64,000 bases of DNA from Sphingomonas xanthus (lineage in GTDB: Bacteria > Pseudomonadota > Alphaproteobacteria > Sphingomonadales > Sphingomonadaceae): positions 1,228,501 to 1,292,500 of the forward strand of contig NZ_CP041659.1 of the NCBI RefSeq assembly GCF_007998985.1, read 5' to 3'. Positions 46,565 to 53,676 of the stretch are shown here, in pieces. Every line of letters starts with the position of its first letter. Position 1 is the first letter of the stretch. Below the pieces are notes generated by a model. That model was given only the letters and a program-made list of their open reading frames with translations, was not told the DNA's origin and searched no databases. The position numbers were made by a program, and so were the translations under genes.

Positions 46565-48406
46565 TTAGCCGCTGATTGTCAGGTCATGCTGTTCATGGAC
46601 CAGCCGCCATTCACTAAGGTCCGCGAACATCGCCCGCGCGGCCTGTTCGCCAAGGTCGGCTGCCCGCGGCAGTTCGATGCCGTCGGTTCGAAGTTCTCTT
46701 GCCAGCACCGCGAGCGAGGCGGCGGTTGCTTCGGAACGGAGCGCGCTTCCCCCGAAATCACCTTGGAACCGGATGCCGAAGACCGCGGTGCCGACCGCGG
46801 GCAACCCCGCGGAAATCAGGGTCAGCCAGTCCTGCCACCGTTCGAACCAGTGGGGAGCTAATGCCAGTGCAGCGATGGTCGCGGCCGAGGCAGCCAGGGT
46901 AACCCAAAAGATGCCGATGCTGACCCGCTCAAGCCGGTGATCGAGCAATTGGATCTGCTTGCTGTGCGACTGGTGATAGGCGACCTGCGGGTCAAGCTCC
47001 TGCTCGGCGATCGCCCGGGCGATTGGACCGGCCATGTCGGCCTTGGCGGTGCCTGCGGGGCACCCAACGGCCCGCCAGATCGCCGACGAATACCATTCGA
47101 TCCAGCGGCGGGCGACAGGATTGGTGACGCTGCCCGGCGGATCGGGCGCCGCGATGCCGAGGAGTTTGAGGCTGCGCAGCGGTCGCAATCGTTCCGCGAG
47201 CTGGCGATAATCAAGCCATCGCCGATGCCATTGCCGGGTCACGCCGACCCGCGTGTTAACGATGATAAGGAGGGCGAGGAGAAATTCGAAGGCGGCAAGG
47301 CCCAATTGGGCCTTGGGAAACAGGAAGCCGCTCAGTCCGACCAGCACCGCCATCGCCGCCAGGGTAAAATTGAGGACATGACCACTGCGGTAATTTTGCG
47401 CGAAATGGGTCGCCAACTGGTCGGCCCAGCCGTGGGTAGTCCCCAACAGGTCGATCGCCATGGTGAAGCCGTGCGGCTTAAGACAGGCCTCCGTGTAGCG
47501 GCGCCACTCCTGCTCGCGCAGGACCGAGGAGCGCTCCTCGCGGAAATCCTTGGCGTCGAACCGCCCGACCCCCGCGGTCGCCAGAAGAAGTGGATATTCG
47601 ATCCGAGCACGGTACCGATGCTGCCGTTCGGCGATGAAGGTCGCCAGATAATCGCGCTCCCGGCTGTCCTGCGGCGGTGCAACCAGCAAAGCCAAGAGTG
47701 CGTCGAGATTGGCAGCATTATAGGGCCGCCGGTCGACATCGCCGCTATGGACGGTGACGACCGCCGGGTCGTAGGCACTCCACAGCAGGGTGATGGGCTG
47801 GTCCGAAGCAATGGGGATATGGACCAGGGGTGTGCCGCGGCCCATTGCCAGTTCGACGATTTCGCCCGTGCCGCCGCGGCCGCGGGGAACCTCGCCGTCC
47901 CAAACGGCAATCAACAGGTCAGAATGGGCAACGGTGGCTCGCCCGGCCATCACATAGGCATCCAGCGGTCGCTGCGGGTCGCCCGGCAATTCCAGGATCC
48001 CGCCGGCTGCATCGATCAGCCGGTCGAAATCGGACCGGGAGCGGGCGTCGACTTCGGCCCGGCTCACTTCTCGGGAAAAAGGCATGATTACCTGCAGCGA
48101 AAAGCCCCGCTCAAGCCCCGCCATTGCGGCGATCTGGTCGGCCCCATCGGCGAGCGGGGACACGAGCGTCAGGCATGGGCGTTGGTCGGCAAACCAGTGT
48201 CGGTTCTCATCGCATTGCCGGTGTGCGGCCCTGCCGACCTCCTCGACGACTTGCCGTATACGGGTTTCGACCGTTGCAGCGGACGCGCCAAGCGACGCGC
48301 TGCGGTGGCCGGTTACGCCAAGACGAAAGGCAAAGGGCGGCTTTGGCGGACCGTGCGACGCAGCGTCCTGCTGATCCCCCGGCATCACGCCCACTGCCCT
48401 GTTCAC
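46565..48406 (-). CDS. SLOG-like Rossmann protein with four C-terminal membrane segments (SLATT-like)
   Basis: About 613 residues. Residues 27-200 look like a SLOG nucleotide-binding domain: RLGVTGHRSASLG, TLVSPLADGADQIAAMAGLE, HSDLLIAVWDGEVPRGRGGT and GEIVELAMGRGTPLVHIP. The second half has hydrophobic segments near 343-363, 366-384, 495-516 and 527-546. A WHRRWLDYRQLAERLRPLR stretch between the pairs recalls SLATT (SMODS/SLOG-associated two-TM effector) domains, seemingly duplicated. SLOG and SLATT are known from nucleotide-signalling conflict systems, where a ligand-binding domain triggers membrane damage. The start is GTG 48406 (TAGTG overlap). ATG 48385 is possible. Family assignment is by eye. 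Confidence 0.68.
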   Translation of the reverse strand: MNRAVGVMPGDQQDAASHGPPKPPFAFRLGVTGHRSASLGASAATVETRIRQVVEEVGRAAHRQCDENRHWFADQRPCLTLVSPLADGADQIAAMAGLERGFSLQVIMPFSREVSRAEVDARSRSDFDRLIDAAGGILELPGDPQRPLDAYVMAGRATVAHSDLLIAVWDGEVPRGRGGTGEIVELAMGRGTPLVHIPIASDQPITLLWSAYDPAVVTVHSGDVDRRPYNAANLDALLALLVAPPQDSRERDYLATFIAERQHRYRARIEYPLLLATAGVGRFDAKDFREERSSVLREQEWRRYTEACLKPHGFTMAIDLLGTTHGWADQLATHFAQNYRSGHVLNFTLAAMAVLVGLSGFLFPKAQLGLAAFEFLLALLIIVNTRVGVTRQWHRRWLDYRQLAERLRPLRSLKLLGIAAPDPPGSVTNPVARRWIEWYSSAIWRAVGCPAGTAKADMAGPIARAIAEQELDPQVAYHQSHSKQIQLLDHRLERVSIGIFWVTLAASAATIAALALAPHWFERWQDWLTLISAGLPAVGTAVFGIRFQGDFGGSALRSEATAASLAVLARELRTDGIELPRAADLGEQAARAMFADLSEWRLVHEQHDLTISG

Positions 48407-48870
48407 TAGTGGAACTGACCTCCGCCGCCGTTGCGGATCTCGGGATCATATTCGAAGCGCGACTGGCCGCCGACCTCGTCACCCGAAAACCATAAGGAAT
48501 AGTAGAGCGTGCAGGCCGAGCCGCTATTGGCGTCCACAACCTTCAACAAATTTCTGTTGCTCTCCCCGTCCTTGATCTGGCCGCCGTTGCCTGTTCCGGT
48601 GGGGCAGCCGTCGAGCGCCACCCAAATCGCGTCCTGCCAATCGTCCAGGAACTGCAAGTGCGCGCCGCTTTCATCGCGAAGCTGGAAATGGATCGGCACA
48701 TCGGCCTCTTCGGCCGGGATAATGACCTTGCCTTTTTTGTTTCCGCTATCGCCCTGCCGTTTCCATCGATGATCGAACAATATCTCGTCATCGATCCTAA
48801 AAGCGTAGATGGTGACCTGGACGGGCTTCACGCTCGACCGATCGACGATATCCGCTTCAGCTGCTTCCAT
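48406..48870 (-). CDS. Unrecognised 154-residue protein between TIR and SLOG genes
   Basis: A soluble protein beginning MEAAEADIVDRSSVKPVQVT, with an excellent GAGGAGGAAAAG before the ATG. The pattern alternates hydrophobic residues (VQVTIYAFRIDDEILFDHRW, VPIHFQLRDESGAHLQFLDD, CTLYYSLWFSGDEV), which suggests an all-beta sandwich. It ends FEYDPEIRNGGGGQFH. Two Cys could pair. It has no signal peptide, membrane segment or nuclease motif. It is locked between the TIR gene (27 bases upstream) and the SLOG gene (one-base overlap), so it is probably a sensor, adaptor or modulator of that system. I assign no family. Confidence 0.7.
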   Translation of the reverse strand: MEAAEADIVDRSSVKPVQVTIYAFRIDDEILFDHRWKRQGDSGNKKGKVIIPAEEADVPIHFQLRDESGAHLQFLDDWQDAIWVALDGCPTGTGNGGQIKDGESNRNLLKVVDANSGSACTLYYSLWFSGDEVGGQSRFEYDPEIRNGGGGQFH

Positions 48871-48897
48871 CTTTTCCTCCTCAAACTCTGCTCCTCA

Positions 48898-51063
48898 TCA
48901 CACGCGCACTGGTCGTTGAACCATTGTGTAACTGGGGTGCTGGAATCCCATCGCCGCAAGGCGCTGGACTAGGCGGTTGGCCTCCTCGGCTCGGCCCAGT
49001 TGCCGGAGCAGCAGGGCACGATTGGCGATCTCCCGCGGCTGTTCTTCGATATCGGTCGGCCATGCCGTCAGCGCGCGCTGGTTGGCGGCCCTGGCGCCGC
49101 TTGCCTGCCCGGCCATGGCCAGTGCGTGGCTCAGCAGCATTTCCGATTCCGCGATAGCCAGGCCCCGCTCGATTGGTTTTTCTTCCCCGCGCGCGATGGT
49201 AAGCGCACGGCGAGCCTGCGATTGCGCTTCGGCTGAGTTCATCAGGTGAAGCGCGATCAGCCCCTTAATCTTCGCGCACCGCAGCTGAAGGGTGGTCCGC
49301 CACATCGTCACGCTTCGGTCGCGTGCAAGCAGTGCGGTTGATGCCGCGCAGGCCGAATCCGCGGCGCTGCGCGCACCGGCGGCATTGCCTGCCGCCAGCT
49401 CCAGCGCTGCACGGTCGAAATTGGTCTGCGCCCCCGCTTGCATCCATTCGGTGTTATTGGGCTCGGTCCGCATCAGCCAGTCGACAAGCTTTGCGGCCTG
49501 CCGGGCCTGGTCGATCGATTGCGGCATTCGCCCACGGTAGGACAGCATCCGGGCCACCGCCCTGCGCGCCGTCATCTCATCACGGCGCAGCGCGGTTGAC
49601 GGCTTATCCGGATCCCAAAGTTCGGCGATCAGACCCAGTTGACGCTGCCTGAGCGCGATGCCGTCGTCGATCTGCCCGGAAAACTCCCTCGCATCGGCAA
49701 GCCAGGCCAGCGAGTTGATCAGCTTGATCTGAAACTCCGGATCGCGCGCATTTTTGACGACCAGCGCCTCGACCGGTTCCATCAGCCGCTGGAAGGTCGC
49801 GGCAGCATCGCGGTAGCGCCGCTGGTCCATGAGGACCGTACCCAGATTGGTTTCGGCGTAAATCTGCTCCAGCTGGTAATCCTGGTTGCCCGGTTCCAGT
49901 TCGACCATCCGGTCGGCGAGGACGCGATAATCGCGAAAGGCCGCCGCTGCCTTCTCTAAGTCGCCGCGAAGATAATCGATATATCCGACCCAGAAGACGT
50001 TCTGCGCATGGTTGAACAGGTTCCGCGGATTGTCGGGCTCGCGGCGCAGCGCCTCTGCCGTGCCGTTCAACGCTTCGCGATAGCGCCGTAACGCGCCATC
50101 GAGGTCGCCCCGAGCCTGCGCCATCTCACCCATCAAGGTCAGCGCCCGCGACCGTTGGGCCAGGGCAGCGTCGGACAATGATCCCTTATTCTGTCCTTCA
50201 TAATAAGCGAGCGCCCGGGCGCCGACCGAATCCATGAGATCGAGCCGCCCAAGGGGCGCAAGCTTTTCACGAAGGTCGCCGAGCATGAACCCGACCAGCT
50301 TGTCGGCTTCCTGGCTATGGAAATGGGCTTCGTCGCGCGCTTCGATCGCGGTGTAGGCAAGCCCTCCGGTAACGATCATGCCGGCGATAGAGGCGGCCGT
50401 GATGAGCGACTGGCGCCGATGCCGCCGCTGCGCATCGCGCTGGGCAAGATCGTCAAGTCCCACTCCGAGCAAGCCTGCAGCGATCTTGAGCAGGCCAAGT
50501 TTGCGGCCATCGCCGCCCTCGCGAAGGTCGGCTGCAATCGGCTCGGACCGCTGATCGGTGGGGCGCCCGCGCCGATCATAATGGGTCCGTAGCGACAGCG
50601 GAAAACATTCCTCCGCCTCATGACCGGGCATATCGCTGGCGAAGGGCTCTCCCTCGACGATCGCGGCAATGACCCGGTCTTCGCCGTTAAGGCGTTTGAA
50701 ACAGGCGATTTCCTCATCGATCCATCGCGACTGGACAGCGGCCGGCGAACAAAGGACGATCAAGAACCTCGATCCGGCGATCGCATCTTCGATCTCTTCC
50801 CCAAGGTCGCTCGACACGGCGAGTTCTTGGCGATCCCGAAAGATCGGGGTCAGCCTGCGCGGGATCGCGCCCTGGGAGGTGAGTTGGCCGACAAGGCGCG
50901 GCGGGACCTTGAACCTTTCCAGCGATTCGTGGAGCCATTCGGCGGTTGCGCTGTCGTTGTGGCTGTAGCTGAGGAACGCCATGTAGCGTTGCCGAGGCGT
51001 GGCGCGGCGGGAGCGGTGTGGGGCGCTCCTCGCAGGTCGCGACAATTGGGCAATCTCGGCCAT
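48898..51063 (-). CDS. TIR-domain protein with one membrane segment and helical (TPR-like) repeats
   Basis: A 721-residue protein. TIR domain (about 27-140): RYMAFLSYSHNDSATAEWL, RLTPIFRDRQELAVSSDLG, FLIVLCSPAAVQSRWIDEE. The W114-x-x-x-E118 pair is where catalytic Glu sits in NAD-cleaving TIRs. A membrane segment lies at about 219-240 (SLITAASIAGMIVTGGLAY). The remaining 480 residues are helical repeats resembling TPRs (for example DLDGALRRYREALNGTAEAL and RRYRDAAATFQRLMEPVEAL). This places a cytosolic TIR and a periplasmic or sensor repeat region on opposite sides of the membrane. The ATG at 51063 is preferred to the TTG at 51066. It is the first gene of the minus-strand operon. Confidence 0.82.
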   Translation of the reverse strand: MAEIAQLSRPARSAPHRSRRATPRQRYMAFLSYSHNDSATAEWLHESLERFKVPPRLVGQLTSQGAIPRRLTPIFRDRQELAVSSDLGEEIEDAIAGSRFLIVLCSPAAVQSRWIDEEIACFKRLNGEDRVIAAIVEGEPFASDMPGHEAEECFPLSLRTHYDRRGRPTDQRSEPIAADLREGGDGRKLGLLKIAAGLLGVGLDDLAQRDAQRRHRRQSLITAASIAGMIVTGGLAYTAIEARDEAHFHSQEADKLVGFMLGDLREKLAPLGRLDLMDSVGARALAYYEGQNKGSLSDAALAQRSRALTLMGEMAQARGDLDGALRRYREALNGTAEALRREPDNPRNLFNHAQNVFWVGYIDYLRGDLEKAAAAFRDYRVLADRMVELEPGNQDYQLEQIYAETNLGTVLMDQRRYRDAAATFQRLMEPVEALVVKNARDPEFQIKLINSLAWLADAREFSGQIDDGIALRQRQLGLIAELWDPDKPSTALRRDEMTARRAVARMLSYRGRMPQSIDQARQAAKLVDWLMRTEPNNTEWMQAGAQTNFDRAALELAAGNAAGARSAADSACAASTALLARDRSVTMWRTTLQLRCAKIKGLIALHLMNSAEAQSQARRALTIARGEEKPIERGLAIAESEMLLSHALAMAGQASGARAANQRALTAWPTDIEEQPREIANRALLLRQLGRAEEANRLVQRLAAMGFQHPSYTMVQRPVRV

Positions 51064-51165
51064 CAAGACCCCCGGCTCGATTTCCCTTTAACCCCTATTA
51101 GCATGATGGGTTAACCAAGGTCGAATCCCGGTGGGCCCCTTGGGCTTGTCACGAGGAGCGTCTAT

Positions 51166-52308
51166 ATGGGCGCCATGTCCTCAATTCGTCCGTGGCGCAC
51201 CATCGAGCGCCGCCGCTCTCGGCAGATCATGGTCGGCGACGTTGCCGTGGGCGGCGATGCGCCGGTCACAGTCCAGACGATGACCAACACGCCGACTTGC
51301 GATGCTCGTGCGACCATCGACCAGATTCGCCGCTGCGAGGAAGCCGGGGCGGACATCATCCGGGTGTCCTGCCCGGACGTCGAATCGACCGCGGCACTGC
51401 GTGAGATCGTCCGTGCCGCCAACGTCCCGATCGTCGCGGATATCCACTTCCACTACCGGCGCGCGCTGGAGGCGGCAGACGCGGGCGCGGCCTGCCTGCG
51501 CATCAACCCTGGCAATATCGGGTCGGCCGAACGGGTTCGCGAAGTGGTCAATGCGGCCAAGGCCAATGGCTGCGCGATCCGGATCGGCGTCAACGCCGGC
51601 AGTCTCGAGAAGAATCTGCTCGAGAAGTATGGCGAGCCCTGCCCGGAAGCATTGGTCGAAAGCGCGCTCGACCATATCCGGCTGCTCGAGGACCATGATT
51701 TTCGCGAATATAAAGTCGCGGTAAAAGCTTCCGACGTCTTCCTCGCCGTCGCCGCCTATCAGCAACTGGCCGATGCGGTCGACTGCCCGCTCCACCTCGG
51801 GATCACCGAAGCCGGCGGACTGGTCGGCGGAACGGTCAAATCGTCGGTCGGTATCGGGTCCCTGCTGTGGGCCGGGATCGGCGACACGATCCGCGTCTCT
51901 CTGTCCGCCGAGCCGGAGGAAGAAGTGCGCGTCGGCTATGAGATCCTCAAGGCGCTCGGTATCCGCAACCGCGGGGTCCGGGTCGTATCCTGCCCCAGTT
52001 GCGCGCGGCAGGGTTTCGACGTGATCCGCACGGTGCAGACCCTTGAGGAGCGGTTGCAGCACATCAAGACGCCGATGTCGCTGTCGGTGCTCGGCTGCGT
52101 GGTCAACGGCCCGGGCGAGGCGCGCGAAACCGACATCGGTATTACCGGCGGCGGCGGCGGCAAGCATATGGTCTACCTTTCCGGCGTCACCGACCACCAT
52201 GTGCGTGATGCCGACATGGTCGACCATATCGTCGAACTGGTCGAGCAAAAGGCTGCCGAGATCGAGGCGCAGGCGTTGGTCGAACAGGGTCTCGACGCCG
52301 CCGAATAA
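51166..52308 (+). CDS. ispG: 4-hydroxy-3-methylbut-2-enyl diphosphate synthase (flavodoxin-type)
   Basis: A 380-residue IspG (GcpE) of the two-domain bacterial type: [60 protein letters not shown]. The C-terminal domain has the [4Fe-4S] ligands in [12 protein letters not shown] and [16 protein letters not shown]. It reduces methylerythritol cyclodiphosphate in the MEP isoprenoid pathway, which also feeds ubiquinone and carotenoids. GAGGAGC seven bases before ATG 51166 favours that start over 51175. It is divergent from the TIR operon, with a gap of about 100 bases. Confidence 0.96.
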   Translation: MGAMSSIRPWRTIERRRSRQIMVGDVAVGGDAPVTVQTMTNTPTCDARATIDQIRRCEEAGADIIRVSCPDVESTAALREIVRAANVPIVADIHFHYRRALEAADAGAACLRINPGNIGSAERVREVVNAAKANGCAIRIGVNAGSLEKNLLEKYGEPCPEALVESALDHIRLLEDHDFREYKVAVKASDVFLAVAAYQQLADAVDCPLHLGITEAGGLVGGTVKSSVGIGSLLWAGIGDTIRVSLSAEPEEEVRVGYEILKALGIRNRGVRVVSCPSCARQGFDVIRTVQTLEERLQHIKTPMSLSVLGCVVNGPGEARETDIGITGGGGGKHMVYLSGVTDHHVRDADMVDHIVELVEQKAAEIEAQALVEQGLDAAE

Positions 52309-52325
52309 TCGGCTAACGCCGCGGC

Positions 52326-53219
52326 ATGGACCGCCATGAAAACCCCCTCGCCGCATTCGCTGCCGCGATCATCGCCGTCGGATTTCTGTCGGCGATGGAC
52401 GCTGCGATGAAGGCCGTAAGCCTCGATTATGGCGCGATGTCCGCGCTGGCCTGGCGCGCGCTGCTGGCAACCCCAGTCGTCGGCCTGGCCTATTGGCTGA
52501 CCCGCCCGACCCGCCCGTCACCGTTGGCGCTGCGCCTGCACCTCATCCGTGGCGGGCTGATGATCCCGATGAGCCTGACCTTCTTTTGGGGGCTGACCTA
52601 TGTGCCCATGGCGCAGGCGATCGCGCTGGCGTTCGTCGCCCCGCTGCTTGCGCTCATTCTTGCCGGACCGCTGCTGGGGGAAACGATCGGACCGCGGCTT
52701 GTCGCCGGCTCGCTGCTTGCCTTGATTGGCGTAATTACGATCTTCATCGGCCAGGCCCAGGCCGACCTCGGACGCGACGCCATGCTTGGCAGTCTTTCGA
52801 TCCTGCTGTCTGCAACGCTCTATGCCTTCAACATCCTGCTGATGCGAAAACAGTCGATGAACGCGCAGCCGCTCGAAATCGCCTTCTACTATTTTGCCGT
52901 TGCCGGCATCGGTTTCTGGCTGATTGCCATTCCGTTCGGTGCGCCGCCCTTCCCCAAGAGCGAGATTGCGGCGTTGCTGCTGGCGACCCTGCTGTCGATC
53001 TGCGGAATGCTGGGGCTGGCCTGGGCCTATGCTCGGGCGGGCGCCGGCTATTTGTCGACGAGCGAATATTCGGGCTTTCCCTGGGCGGCCCTGTTCGGCT
53101 TTATCTTCTTCCGCGAAATTCCCTCGCTGTGGACCTTGGCTGGGGCGGTCGCGATCATCGCCGGCTGCTGGATTGCTGCCCGCCCCGGCAAGGTCGAGCA
53201 CCCGCTCGAAACGGCGTGA
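52326..53219 (+). CDS. EamA/DMT family transporter
   Basis: A 297-residue inner-membrane protein with ten predicted helices and two EamA repeats. The first has FLSAMDAAMKAVSLDYGAMS and TFFWGLTYVPMAQAIALAF. The second has YFAVAGIGFWLIAIPFGAPP and a C-terminal EYSGFPWAALFGFIFFREIP. The typical YVPMAQAIALAFVAPLLALI stretch resembles RhaT/EamA exporters of metabolites. It starts 17 bases after ispG and is followed by an SMR protein gene 16 bases on, so the three are probably co-transcribed. Substrate unknown. Confidence 0.88.
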   Translation: MDRHENPLAAFAAAIIAVGFLSAMDAAMKAVSLDYGAMSALAWRALLATPVVGLAYWLTRPTRPSPLALRLHLIRGGLMIPMSLTFFWGLTYVPMAQAIALAFVAPLLALILAGPLLGETIGPRLVAGSLLALIGVITIFIGQAQADLGRDAMLGSLSILLSATLYAFNILLMRKQSMNAQPLEIAFYYFAVAGIGFWLIAIPFGAPPFPKSEIAALLLATLLSICGMLGLAWAYARAGAGYLSTSEYSGFPWAALFGFIFFREIPSLWTLAGAVAIIAGCWIAARPGKVEHPLETA

Positions 53220-53235
53220 CGCAAAGGGAGCGACG

Positions 53236-53550
53236 ATGGCCTGGTTCTACCTCATACTCGGCGGCTTTTTCGAAGTCGGCTTCACCACCGCGCTGCGTTT
53301 CGTCGAGGGGTTCAGAAATGTCCCGTGGACGCTGGCTTTCCTGGCTTCCGTCACGCTCAGCATGGGACTGCTCGAGGTCGCGGCCCGGGAGATTCCGATG
53401 GGCACCGCCTATGCCGTATGGGGCGGGATTGGAGCGGTCGGGACCGTTCTGGTCGGCATGGCTTTTTTTGATGAACCAACGACGACCATCCGCCTGCTCC
53501 TGATCCTTGGCGTGGTCGCCTGCATCATGGCCCTGAAGCTGACCGCCTGA
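53236..53550 (+). CDS. Small multidrug resistance (SMR) family protein
   Basis: A 104-residue protein with four membrane segments: MAWFYLILGGFFEVGFTTAL with the conserved Glu14, NVPWTLAFLASVTLSMGLLE, AYAVWGGIGAVGTVLVGMAF, TTIRLLLILGVVACIMALKL. SMR dimers exchange protons for guanidinium, quaternary ammonium or polyamines. GGGIGAVG in helix 3 and the lack of the usual EmrE Tyr/Trp set make a SugE/Gdx-like guanidinium exporter plausible. No guanidine riboswitch fits upstream. AAGGGAG precedes the ATG. Confidence 0.9.
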   Translation: MAWFYLILGGFFEVGFTTALRFVEGFRNVPWTLAFLASVTLSMGLLEVAAREIPMGTAYAVWGGIGAVGTVLVGMAFFDEPTTTIRLLLILGVVACIMALKLTA

Positions 53551-53676
53551 GCCGTTTCCCGCCGTTGGTCAGGGTGGGCGTGCCGGTTCGTCGAATGATT
53601 CGCGTCAGTCACTTTAGCTTCATCCGGGGCCAGCAAGCCCAGCGGCACTTCCCCGTTCATTGTGAGTTCGCTGTTA

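Noticed and set aside
46937..48409. A 490-codon plus-strand frame across the SLOG gene
   Set aside because: The minus-strand frame shows the SLOG and membrane patterns with ribosome sites. The plus frame has none.
51117..51145. Another tRNA-like fragment (GGTCGAATCCCGG) before ispG
   Set aside because: The T-loop is one base short and no cloverleaf can be built. No integrase or att-like repeat is near.
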